Position numbers and translations under genes: made by a program. From NCBI GenBank assembly GCA_037178625.1, contig CM074129.1, positions 2,852,001-2,916,000 of the forward strand: a stretch of DNA of 64,000 nt, in the 5' to 3' direction. Shown in pieces: positions 40,177-53,438 of the stretch. This DNA comes from Skeletonema tropicum (lineage: Eukaryota; Bacillariophyta; Thalassiosirophyceae; Thalassiosirales; Thalassiosiraceae). The notes under the pieces are model-generated. The model ran no database searches, was not told the DNA's origin, and saw only the letters and a list, made by a program, of their open reading frames with translations. Numbering within the stretch: the stretch's first letter is position 1; every line of letters starts with the position of its first letter.

Positions 40177-42084
40177 GAGGACTCCGGAACCATGGAACTC
40201 TCAGTGTAATAGGGACTCCCCATCGGAACGGCACTTTTTGTGACATTGAAATGACAGATATAATGACGATGCAAGCCGTGGCACATCATGGATTGTGACA
40301 TATTATTATGTGTGCATGCAGGCCGAGGCATCCTGTAGCTTGGAGCACCAAGAGATACATGAAGCGCCAAACCTCCCGGGCGTGAGTCAGGAAGTGTATT
40401 ATGATAAACAAAACGTAAAGAACCATACAATAAAGTTAGCTGCTGATATTATTTCTTACGCTTCATTCTCTGCAGTCTGATAAGCATCTTTGGATGGTGC
40501 CAGTTTGCCAGAGCGAGCCTTTCCAGCTTGATCAACCATAAGACTAGCCGTCAAGTACTTAAATTATAAGCTGTCTGCTTTGCAATCCCACCCCCCTCTT
40601 GCAATCGCTGCAAACACACTCAGCATGTGATTGTATACCATTTCATCAGACGCTCCGACACGCAAACCATGGCCAGAGTTCCACTTTTGCTTCCTTCGCT
40701 TCGTCTGTTGTCCACAACACGTGAAATCTTGCTAGCTGCTCCTCCATCAGCCAAGTCGACATAGCTAGGAAACATCCAGTTCACCCCCCGACTCTTGAGG
40801 TGTAGCTCGCACTTTTCCCCCGATTTGACCACAAAGTACGTAGCAGGCAATAGCATGAAGAACATCAATGCGCCAATTCGTAGCATCTAGATGAAATGTC
40901 ATTAAGTATTGGACACCTTTCTTCGCTTCCCCCAATCCATCATCAAATGCTCCTGATCCACATTCCACTGCACCCCTTCCCACTAGGTGAAAGCAATCTC
41001 ACCTCCTCGACCGACAGCTGCAAATACCACAGCAAGTACACACCTCTTCTCATAACCGGAGGCATCATTCTGATTAAAAAAGAAGTCACACATATTTGAC
41101 AAGGCCTTCCTGCCTACCCCAACAGTCGTCTTAGAAATGGTACCACCGCGAGCGAGACACTCTCTGACGACACGGGAGTACCAATCTGAATGTCATTCTG
41201 AAATCCCAACGGCTTAAACTTAGAGAATAAGCAGCTTTTAAGGCGAGTAAAATTCCCCATGATAGTTCCTGGTGCGAGGCCATTGCATTCCTCGCGTCCG
41301 GTGCTGTCGAATAAGATATCTAATTCATTTGCATCTACATCATCATCTTCCTCATTATCGCCTGCGGCTTTTTTGTAATCAACAAGGAACTTAGCAAATT
41401 ATTCCATCAATATGCGAATATGAGGATTTTGAGTATTTGCCATCGAACCATTCACATAAACATTGCCGCAAACGTCTTTTTGAGTGAGCGCATTAAATGA
41501 TGGATAATTATTTTGTGAAGCAAACGCATCCCAATTCTTAATTGCTCCATCATGGCCTTTTTTGGTGCTACTTGCGCGGCCATCGAATGATTTCGCAGGC
41601 GCCGGATCAGGATTAGCTGAGGCGCCGGCTTCTTATTGTAGGGATTATCAACTTTACGCAGTGTTTGAGGCTGTTGAGGCTCTGTCTCAGTGTTTGTGTT
41701 CAAGTTCGCTCCGCCGGCGTCACTGTCTAAGTACTGCGCCGAGAGGGCGGAGTATATACTAAGGGGTGGCGTTGGGGCCGGAGGTTAGATTGTAAGTTGC
41801 CCATTTTGTCGAAGAATAATTGAAGAATAATGTGTTGATCTATCATCATTTATATGTCTCAGAAATGATGATAGTGCCGGCTTCTTCGACATGGTCGATA
41901 TTATTTTTTTTTGATGTGATATGTGATGAAGGGAGGGAAGAGGGAAGGAGGAAAAGGAGGGAAGGAGGAGAAGGACGGACGTAAAAAGTTTGTTCAAAAC
42001 ACGGTGAGAACGGCTTCGCCGTTCCGTGCGCGTTCCGACGGAACGCGTTCGCGTTCCGATTGAAAAAATTTTCTAGAGAGAGAG
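40177..42084 (-). mobile_element. Crypton-like tyrosine-recombinase element, decayed
   Basis: About 1.9 kb interrupting the duplicated DnaJ promoter between ACTCTCT (ending 40176) and ACTCTAGAG (starting 42085). The uninterrupted copy reads AAACTCTCTAGAGTATC, so a short direct repeat ACTCT flanks the insert. No terminal inverted repeats are seen, as expected for Cryptons. The right end has a GC-rich palindromic stretch (GCGTTCCGACGGAACGCGTT). Inside is a decayed minus-strand recombinase-like gene. Confidence 0.6.
40470..41720 (-). pseudogene. Tyrosine recombinase-like (Crypton) pseudogene
   Basis: Minus-strand blocks in shifting frames. N-terminal part: WDAFASQNNYPSFNALTQKD, ANTQNPHIRILME then a stop, FAKFLVDYKKAAGDNEEDDD, NFTRLKSCLFSKFKPLGFQN. 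Core: RCVLAVVFAAVGRGGEIAFT then a stop (GRGGE fits the first catalytic Arg box), WEGVQWNVDQEHLMMDW, EAKKGVQYLMTFHLDATNWR, IDVLHAIACYVL. C-terminal part: GHGLRVGASDEMVYNH, which fits the HxxR box of tyrosine recombinases. At least two stops and three frameshifts are present. The expected final tyrosine was not located. Assignment to Cryptons is inference from these boxes and the lack of inverted repeats. Confidence 0.55.
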
Positions 42085-42205
42085 ACTCTAGAGCATCTAC
42101 CTACCCTAACCAGCTTGGGCAAGAGCCTCCTCAAAGGCTCTCAAAGGCATCGTCATGTCTTGCTTATCTTTGCATACATCGTTTCAAGTAGCTGCTTACT
42201 TAAAT
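42085..42205. repeat. Duplicated DnaJ upstream segment, right part
   Basis: Matches 32816-32936 (CTACCCTAACCAGCTTGGGC, CATCGTTTCAAGTAGCTGCT), continuing the duplication cut by the Crypton-like insert. Homology ends at TTACTTAAAT. Confidence 0.85.
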
Positions 42206-42334
42206 TATTATCTTGTACATACAATTATATATTGCTTGATCGCGTAAAGTTGAGAGAAGTACTTACCCACTTGCTCATTTTGCTTTTGTCCTAACTTAGG
42301 GGACACCAATATGCATTCTCTGACGATGCAAACC

Positions 42335-43169
42335 TTAATCTGTTGCAGTCGATACCATCAACACTAGTGCAAAATACAAACCCAGCGCCATTAAGCCAAG
42401 TGCTATGAAGATGTATAGCAGCCCCGCAAACTTCGGTAAACAACATGGTATCAGATCATTACATGTGTATGTATCAGATCGTTCAAATGAGCGTACAAAC
42501 AGGTCGTCATAGAGGTCATATATTGCAAAGCTCGCGATGAACACACCATAATAAAGCGTGAGGAATTGCAGTAGTGGTTGGAAGAGAAATCTATCCAGCA
42601 AGATGAACACTGTTGTCAAAACGATGAAGCCCATGCTCAAACCAACTGTCCAGACTTTGCTCTCTGTTTCACTTTTCTTTGTTAAATAAAGCGATATAAC
42701 CAGACCGATAAGAAAGATACATGCCACTACCAATGATGCTACCCGATCACCGCTTAATATCACGAACAACATTCCGAAGAATGCAGAACCTATGTAACCA
42801 GCCGATAGAACAACATGTGCATTTCCTCCCTCATACCTAGTAATACCTCCATCACCTTCGCACACCTCGATGCGATTATTCAGCACTGTCCCTCCCTGTC
42901 AACCAGCAAGCTAGCGCATGGCTCATCTCATGAACGAAAATGGCAATCAGTTTCATCGGTCTGAGCACAAGATTGTTCCAAAGAAAGAAATTGGCAAGCA
43001 AGTAGCCAAAAAGCAAGGCGATGAAAATGATTTCTTCATCACCACAACAGCAAGACAGTGTCCAGTTTGGTTTTGGGCATGATTCAGGCTGTACAAGGTC
43101 ATCAAAGAGGCTCAGTTCGTATAGTGAACCACCCTTCACTCTTTCGTCTAGAATTCTTCGTAGGAACAT
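42335..43169 (-). CDS. M50B-like membrane metalloprotease, one-base frame break
   Basis: The first frame (43169 to about 42896) ends FVHEMSHALACWLTG, with the zinc-binding HExxH motif; the next frame begins GGTVLNNRIEVCEGDGG and continues to 42335. Dropping one G in the ACAGGGAGGGACA run (42889-42896) joins them as the family's WLTGGxVxxIEVxxxxGGxT core. Helices: IIFIALLFGYLLANFFLW before the motif, then AGYIGSAFFGMLFVILSG, LVVACIFLIGLVISLYL, FIVLTTVFILLDRF, YGVFIASFAIYDLYDDL (a second zinc-ligand-like region) and LLYIFIALGLMALGLYFALV. About 277 residues. The break is more likely a sequence error than a true mutation, because both halves look conserved. Confidence 0.75.
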
Positions 43170-44133
43170 CTATTAATATTATTGCCTGTCGCTCGACAGA
43201 CCGAGGTTTGTGTAAGTGGCGAGGAAGAGCACCGCTACACTTAGACTGAGTACGTAGGCTTGTTCATCAACCACGGGTTCAACAGTCGATTAGCCATCAC
43301 CACCACCGCATAGCTTGGCTTGGGTTCTCTTGGGTTGCTTCGTTGATAAGAGAGAGAGAGGAGAGAGTTGATTCTGCTGATGCTGGAGTTCTCAAGTTCA
43401 ATTTGTGAGGGTTCTCACCGTGCTTCTCAAACGTTTTCTTATCTTGAGTGGTACTATATGGTACTCAAAATGAAGAAAGTCCGGTTCTATATATTTGTAC
43501 TCGGTACATACTTACTTACTTAGAGCGAGAAGCAAGCAAGATGTGTGAGCGGTTTTGTCCGATCAGTACTAAAGTTGAAGAAAAGAGAAGAACTTTCTCT
43601 CCTCACGAATAAGTAAGTGTACAGAGATCACTTTTGCACTTCTCTGCTTTCGAGAGCCTCGAGAGTAGGCGTATCGGGATAGTGGGCGCTTTTCATACCC
43701 TCTTGTGGGCGGTGCCCACGTGAGGCCAACAACTGCAGAAAATAAGGTGCAAATGAGCTAAAATGCGGGCAAAATCCCCGAATATCGACTCAAAATCAAC
43801 CAAAATCTCCCGTCAAGCCTCCTGTCAAACCAGTCCCTGTTGTGGGCACGCCCACGCGCCCACTATCCCGATACGCCTACTCGAGAGTCGAGAGCTGCTT
43901 GTTGCCTTCTCCATGTTGTTACGGAATCATTCCCATCCCATGCTCCTACCTTACCTAAGTACACAGTACTAGCCGAAGCGATGAATCTCGCTCAAGCAAT
44001 CATGAAATCATAGAATTGGCTGCTGGAAGAATGAGCAGTGATTGGGCGTTGTGGTTGTGCCGAACTACTGGGTGACAACATTTCCTCTTCGAATCTTTCT
44101 GTTTCAATTAATCGCAATAATAATAATAATAAT
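43170..44133. other. Intergenic region with MITE and an upstream frame
   Basis: Holds the MITE described separately, a purine-rich AGAGAGAGAGGAGAGAG tract near 43350 and a 15-codon upstream frame starting at 44031 before the RING gene. No other gene is seen. Confidence 0.5.
43665..43880. mobile_element. 216-bp MITE with 25-bp inverted ends
   Basis: The left end GTAGGCGTATCGGGATAGTG continues GGCGC; the right end is its exact inverted complement. Both sides carry TCGAGA (43659-43664 and 43881-43886), a 6-bp duplication. There is no coding capacity. The superfamily is not assigned. Confidence 0.82.
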
Positions 44134-46408
44134 ATGACGGAAGCATCATCCATCAACACTAGCGATGATGCAGCCTCTTCGGTAGATCAAGGATCGCAAC
44201 CAGATATGCAATTGTTCTATTCGTCGCGCACAACCGGCAGTAGCAATCTGTTGGACAACGTCGAGAACTCTAACTCTAATGACCATGAGAGATTGTCACC
44301 ACCTACGCACAAGCGCAGATTAAGTGCTTCACATCGCCGTAGACAAAGACCCGTTCACCAGATGGAAAGCATATCTGAAACTGGTTTTGGAGATGCAGCC
44401 GATAATCATCTCGATCTCGAATCATTTTTTGTCTCTGGGCAACACACTACGACTGTCAACACCCACGATACAGTATCATCTAACGAATCAACATCTTCAT
44501 CATCATCTTCAGTAAGGCGGCGGAGGAGTATTCCAGTGAGCAGCGCAGGTAGCAGCAGCGGATCTAGAACTGGTTCTACCCGTCGGCGACGTCTGGGTCA
44601 AGACTTTACTAATCAAGCTCCTGCCGAGCATGCTGGAAATACACATGATACGCAAAGAAGAAGTGGTAGCAGTATTACCGGACTTTCTACGTCACTAGAT
44701 GCAGGGATGAAATCTCTGCGAAAGTGGATCCGCTCCCATAAATTTGCGTCAAATGTTGACTCTGCTGAAACGAGCTCTGGCCAAAGCTCAACAATGAGAC
44801 TTGGAGAGGAGGATATTTCTGCTCTTTCTCGCGCAGGCAATGATACGGTGCCTGTAACTACAACTGCATCTTCTGCCTCGGGCGATTCAAGCTCAAATTT
44901 GTTTCAGCATGGTGGTGATAATGGGTTTTTGTACTACCGTCCGAATGACGTTCATCTTCGCCATGATGCTGACGATGACCTGGACAGCACAGATCTGTTT
45001 TTTCCTTTGGTAAACCTGTCACAGGAAGGTGGCCTACGAAACCGTGCGTATTCAGAACCAGATCGAACGCAAGTAGCTGGTTTCTTCTTAAACTCTGTAT
45101 ATAGCTCTAGAGCAATAGATACTGGTGGTGCAAGAGATGAAAGTTCATCTCCAGTTTCTCAATCAGTAACTGTGACGGATTCAAGTGTGTCTGTAATCGA
45201 GGAAGGGAACACAACTACACATCAAGAACCCGAGCACATACAATCTTTCTCCACGCTACAATTATCAAATGACCACACAAGTGTTTCAGCATCAAACTCT
45301 GTTCACACTACGGTAGACAATGATACTGTCGCAGAATCACGTGCCAATTTTGAATCCACCAGTCTATCAGGACCTGCTGACGAAGGCAACATTAACGACA
45401 CCGGTACTGAAACAATCATTGATCCAGACCGTGATGCTCGAATGAGATGGCTCCAAATAAATAGACGGTTTCGATGCATCATATCGTCTGTGGCTTTAGC
45501 TTTCTCGTTCCTCCTCGTCTTGTTTTTCCTAACGTGGGCAGTACTGATAGCGACATACATTCTCTCCCTTCCAAAGACATGCGATGTTCCACTAAAAGCA
45601 TACTTTTGGCTAGCAACGCTTCAGCTGGCTCTGGACTTCTTCCGTGCTGAAATCATGAAGTGGATGTGCCGATGGCGTACCAATTCTCGGGGCGGAGTGC
45701 CACTGCGAGTGCTACTGTACAACATTGCGTACTTGATTTACGCAATGCTTGTGTTGCGGCTCGGTATCACTAGTGTATTCGTGAAAGAGTCGACATGTTA
45801 CGATACTGCACCCGAACTCTTTCTCGCAAGCGCTGTTTTTGTGTCTCTTACCCTTTTAGCTTGGGCACTGATAATTGTGGGTTACGGAATTCCGTACGCT
45901 ACCGTCGCAGTGCTCCTGACAAGAAACGGATACTTTCCCAACGAAGACCTCGACGCTCTCAATGACACAGAAGGGAATAGGAGAGCACGTCTACTTGGCA
46001 TCCTCCCGAACAATCTAGCTAATCCTGCACCGCCCTGACTGCGCAGAAAAACTACGTGTGGTTATGTTTGACGAATTCAATGACTCTTTTCAGAAGGAAT
46101 GTTGCATTTGTCTCATAGAGTATAGGGAGGGAGATGGAATAGTGGCAACACCATGTGATCACATTTTCCACAAAACTTGTTGCAAGGAATGGCTACAGCT
46201 ATCTCGATCTTGCCCAATATGCAGAAGGGATATCGTAGATGGGCTTGACGAAGGCTTTACCTTAGAAGAGGGCGCTGTTGACAGTCGACGCAGCAACAAT
46301 CCTACGGAAAGAAGAACTTCACGCGAATGGCAGCGTGATGCGTCAAATCTTTTACAATTTTTAAGGCGTTCACCAAGGGCAACATCTGAGACTAGTAATG
46401 GAAATTAG
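44134..46408 (+). CDS. RING-H2 E3 ubiquitin ligase, four membrane helices, +1 frame change at CCC-TGA
   Basis: The first in-frame ATG is at 44134 (MTEASSINTSDDAASSVDQG). Residues 1-440 are Ser/Thr-rich and disordered, with an Arg-rich patch (RRLSASHRRRQRP). Four helices follow: IISSVALAFSFLLVLFFLTW, YFWLATLQLALDFF, VLLYNIAYLIYAMLVLRLGI and LFLASAVFVSLTLLAWALII. The frame stops at 46036 (CCC TGA). Skipping one base gives PPDCAEKLRVVMFDEFNDSF, then the RING-H2 finger CCICLIEYREGDGIVATPCD, HIFHKTCCKEWL, SCPICRRD, ending at 46408. RING-H2 fingers recruit E2 enzymes, so a membrane-bound ligase is likely. The break could be a sequencing error or true +1 frameshifting. Confidence 0.85.
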
Positions 46409-46505
46409 ATTGTATCTAGTATACTAAATCTTCTTCTTTCAAATCAAATATGCAAATGTAAACAAACATGACAACAGGTTATTTTTTTCATCGGCGCAGG
46501 TCCAT

Positions 46506-49334
<2,829 letters not shown>

Positions 49335-50662
49335 TTACTTCCATAGTCTTTGCAAACTCATATTTGCTTCTCCCTCCTTCTTCATCACTTTACTAACAGC
49401 CATCTCAAAATCTTCTTGAGTAACATGCACTCTCCTCTCTCTCAATGCAAACATACCTGCTTCCGTACAAACAGCCTTACACTCAGCACCACTAGCATTC
49501 ATCATCTTCTCCGCAATTGTGGACAAATCAATATTCCTGAGCAAGTTCATTTTACTCGAATGAATCTTCATAATAGCCATACGATTCTCCGCATTGGGAT
49601 TGGGAAACTCAATCTTACGATCAATTCGACCCGGTCGCAGCAATGCCGAATCCAATATATCAATACGATTGGTAGCCATGATAACCTTGATATTCTGCGC
49701 CGGCTCAAACCCATCCAACTGATTCAACAATTCCAACATGGTACGTTGCACCTCGGAATCTCCTCCACCTCCACCCCTCGACTGTCCAATCGAATCAATC
49801 TCATCCATGAAAATAATACTCGGTGCTGCCTCACGTGCCATAACGAACAATTCACGAACCATACGTGATCCCTCCCCAATATACTTTTGTACCAATTCTG
49901 CCCCACTGACACGGATAAAGGTACAATCGGTATGGTGCGCCACTGCCCTTGCCAACAATGTCTTTCCCGTCCCCGGAGGTCCATACAACAACACTCCCTT
50001 GGGCTGCGCGACACCCAAACTTTCAAATAGTTCCGGATGCTTAATCGGAAGTTCAATCACCTCCTTGATTTCCATAACCTGTTTTTCCAACCCCCCAATC
50101 ATATCGTACGTGGAGTCCGGTACAGCCTCCACCTTCATCAATGCCACCAACGGATCCACCTTCGTAGGCAATAATTTATGCAACGTATACGAATCATTCC
50201 TCAATGCCACTCGTGTATTCGGTTTTAAATCATTAATATCAACATCCTTATCAATATCCACGACATACTTCCCCTCTGGATTAATTTTGACCAATACCTT
50301 TTTTTGTCCCATTTGTTTGATGACCTCGCCGACGTAGCTGCCCGGTTCTTGGAGGTGGTGCAGTTCCTCGCGGAGCATGCGGACTTTGGCGTTGAGTTCA
50401 TTGCGGCGGGCTTTGAGGCGTTGGAGGTCGGATGTTCGTTCGGTGATGGTCTAGATGATAGATAGATTGTTTTGGATTATTTGATTTGTTGTTGAAAAAT
50501 GATGATTGTTGTTGTTAGATTTGCATCATCTACGCAGTCAATATTCAAAGCATGAACTCCAAACAAAGCCAGCTGTACACTTACCGAGTTCAACTCTCCA
50601 ATTTTGGATGAGTAGTATTTGTCCATTCCGGACCCTGTTGACATGGTAGCAACGGATGTCAT
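49335..50662 (-). CDS. RPT6: 26S proteasome regulatory ATPase RPT6 (PSMC5)
   Basis: Exon 1 50662-50585 ([26 protein letters not shown]), intron 50451-50584 (GTAAGT..CTAG), exon 2 50450-49335; 397 residues, normal for RPT6. Domains: N-terminal coiled coil ([20 protein letters not shown]), OB fold, then the AAA+ module with Walker A GPPGTGKT, Walker [15 protein letters not shown] and second-region [20 protein letters not shown]. It ends MSLQRLWK, close to the LKKLWK of other RPT6 proteins. It is one of six ATPases that unfold substrates at the proteasome base. Head to head with UBC12. Confidence 0.97.
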
Positions 50663-50821
50663 GGTTGTTTTGGTGATAACAATAAGAAGCGATTTGGATT
50701 TTTGAGAAGTTTCGATTTGCTTCTTTGTCTCGGGGGCAGAGAAAGAGGGCGGCCCCTCTTATTTCCCCCTAAATTTCTCCACGACAAAAAATAATGAAGA
50801 CAAAGCGAAGCGAGCGCGGCC
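50663..50821. promoter_or_regulatory. Compact bidirectional promoter RPT6 / UBC12
   Basis: Only 159 bp separate the two divergent start codons. It contains GGGGGCAGAGAAAGAGGGCG and, near the UBC12 side, AATGAAGACAAAGCGAAGCG. Both 5' UTRs and core promoters must lie here or overlap the coding starts. Confidence 0.6.
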
Positions 50822-51759
50822 ATGGACAATAAACGCTCTATGCTCCATAGCATACCTACACCCTACCAACAGCAATACATCAAAATGCTCGCCCTAAAGA
50901 AGAAGAGAGAGGCCGAGGCAAAAGCCAAAGCCGAGGCCGAAGCCGCCGCAGCAGTAGCCGCCCCTCCCTCCTCAGAACCAATGGCTGTCGACTCCACGAC
51001 ATCCTCATCATCCAACAAGGTGTCGTTATTGGGCATCGGTGGAAAGAAAAAGAAGACAGAGGATGGAGGGGCCAAGAATGGAACGAAGAAGCGTACTCCA
51101 GGTGAAATTAGAATTCAAAAGGGTGAGTTACAATAATTGATATGATAGTTGTTTGTATGTCTTTCATTTAGTGAGCTTTCGGTCACAATATTATTGTGTC
51201 ATTGGGGGACAGCTAAAGTTAACAGCTTGAATCCTAGAGAGACAATACTAAAACAACCACACTGAACCACTCACCACATAATATAATAACTCCAACCAAC
51301 CAATCAATAATCACAGACATTGCCGAACTCGACGGAGGAAAAGTAGCCCAAATCGACTTCCCCAACCCCAACGACCTCACCATCTTTGAAGTTTCCGTCA
51401 CACCCGACTCTGGCTTTTGGAAAAACGCCACCTACAAATTCAAATTCGAAATACCCGATCACTACCCACACACACCACCCAAGGTCCACTGCGACACTAA
51501 AATCTACCACCCAAACATCAATCTAGAAGGCAAGGTATGTCTCAATATTCTACGAGAGGATTGGAAACCCGTGTTGGATATTAATGCGGTGATTTATGGA
51601 CTGATATTTTTATTTTATGAGCCGAATCCGGATGATCCGTTGAATCATGAGGCGGCGGAGTTGTTTCGAAAGGATGAGGCGCATTTTGAACGGTTGGTGA
51701 ATAGGACTTTGAAGGGGGGTGTTATGGATGGGGTTCATTTTGAGAGGTTGATCAAATAA
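50822..51759 (+). CDS. UBC12: NEDD8-conjugating enzyme E2 (UBC12/UBE2M)
   Basis: Exons 50822-51122 and 51317-51759; the 194-bp intron (GTGAGT..ACAG) joins GEIRIQK to DIAELDGGKVAQ. Product 247 residues. The UBC fold carries the catalytic Cys in EGKVCLNILREDWKPVLDIN, preceded by HYPHTPPKVHCDTKIYHPNI, and ends MDGVHFERLIK, all as in UBE2M. The N-terminal ~100 residues are longer than usual and Lys/Ala/Glu-rich (LALKKKREAEAKAKAEAEAA); part of this corresponds to the E1/E3-docking tail of UBC12. It loads NEDD8 onto cullins, so it activates cullin-RING ligases upstream of the proteasome. Confidence 0.95.
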
Positions 51760-52096
51760 TAATGGATGAGGTGAAGATGAATGTGAAGATTAGTAGGAGG
51801 AGAGGTGGTTCATTGTTCTCTTGTCAAACACAAATCACAGATTTTCTGAATGCAGAGGAGTGGAACTATTGCAAAGCTTGCATTGTGCTGTGTGAGGAGT
51901 AATCTTTCATTGCACCTTTTGGGAGGGTATAAGTAAACAGATTTAGCCGACAATCATAATATCAGAAACAAAAACATCATTATCGGCACATGCCGCAATT
52001 ATATTATGTACTGTTATTATTGTGCTCTAGCTTACATTAAGTGTTTGAACACACTCTATCCCCTGTTTCTGTCTAGCTTGTAACCTCCCATATGCT
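51760..52096. other. Intergenic spacer
   Basis: 3' UTRs of UBC12 and GTP cyclohydrolase I (convergent). No other feature. Confidence 0.5.
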
Positions 52097-52892
52097 TTAT
52101 CTATTGATGATGTTGAAAAATTCTGCCCTCGTCTTTGGATTGCTTTCAAAGCAACCACGCACACAGCTGGTGACCGTCTTCGCACCGACCTTCTGCACTC
52201 CCCTCATCACCATACAAAAGTGCGAGCTTTCAATCACCACCCCTACACCAAGTGGTTCCACCGCATCAACAATTGCATCCACAATCTGACGCGTCAACCG
52301 CTCTTGCACTTGAAGTCTTCGTGAAAAGACTTCGGCAATCCTCGCAATCTTGGAGAGGCCAATAATCTTTCCATTGGGGATGTAACCAACATGAACTTTT
52401 CCAGTAAAGGGAACCATGTGATGCTCACACATGGAATGGATATCAATATCTTTCACCACGACGATTTCTTTATGGCTGTCTTCTGTAAAGACTGCATCGT
52501 TCACAACTTGCTCGGCAGAGAGTGAATAACCTGATGTCATGAAGAGGAGTGCCTTGGCCCATCGCTCAGGGGTTTTCAATAGGCCCTCGCGGTCAGGATC
52601 TTCTCCAATGCATTTGAGGATGGTTTTACAAGCTGACGTCATCTGGGAAAGTCGTTCTTCCTCCATGTCCGCATCTGACTTTGCCGCCTGGCAATATTCT
52701 GGCATCCTTCCTGTTGCAGTTGATTGTGATAGGCGCTTCCTCTTCTTTGTTCGTTCTAGCTCTTCGGAATCATCGACAACATCATTGGGTGTGGATGATG
52801 ATTTGATTGCGTCATCATCTGCATCAGACGTTTTTGTTGACTACAGTTGAGACGGAAGAGAGCTCCGCTATTGGAGATGGACTGCTAGACAT
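52097..52892 (-). CDS. GCH1: GTP cyclohydrolase I
   Basis: The core 52705-52097 (202 codons) is a full FolE/GCH1 catalytic domain: [20 protein letters not shown], zinc and active-site [36 protein letters not shown] and the third zinc ligand in VTSCVRGCF. It converts GTP to dihydroneopterin triphosphate, first step of folate and tetrahydrobiopterin synthesis. The same frame stays open upstream ([37 protein letters not shown]), and an ATG at 52892 ([16 protein letters not shown]) can be joined if one A in the A5 run at 52831-52835 is dropped. Translation from the Met at 52705 is the alternative. Confidence 0.93.
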
Positions 52893-53438
52893 TTTATTAT
52901 GGATTATTTCTGCCGGTGATACGCTTCAATTGTATGAGTTTTATAGTATTTGATGGGCCGAGACTACTTAAATTGTTTCCGTGTGATCGATGTAGAACGT
53001 TCTATTCCGGCCGTGTCAATGATTTTGTTCTTCGTGCATTTTTGTGTGGTTGTGATGATGTTCGTTGTGTGTTGTCATGAGAAAGATGTAATGTTGTAAT
53101 GTTGTCGTGTTGTCAGCATTGCCGCCCATGGCCCACGCGCACATTTGCCAACCACCTCAATAAAATCCAAAATTTTTTGCACTTCGCACTTGGCACTATG
53201 CCACTACATATTGCGAAGCAGCGGCATCGGCAAGTTGCCTATTGTACCTCTTAATCTCATTGCCCTCTGCTTCAGTCAGGGGCTGCGGCGCAGTAGCACA
53301 TATACGATATTGATACTGCACTTCCAAATAGCGGCGTTCAACGAAGGTAAAGCGTATTTATCACAAGCAACAGCGTTTGACAAAGAGTCACCGCAGTCGT
53401 TGTAATATTTTGCTCTTCATCATCTACTTATTTACAAC
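52893..53438. promoter_or_regulatory. Divergent promoter region GCH1 / cyclophilin-like gene
   Basis: 546 bp with GT-rich repeats (TGTTGTAATGTTGTCGTGTT near 53090). No gene is supported. Confidence 0.4.

Noticed and set aside
44038..44133. N-terminal extension of the RING gene from a GTG
   Set aside because: Nuclear genes start with ATG; the first in-frame ATG is at 44134 and a separate short upstream frame starts at 44031.
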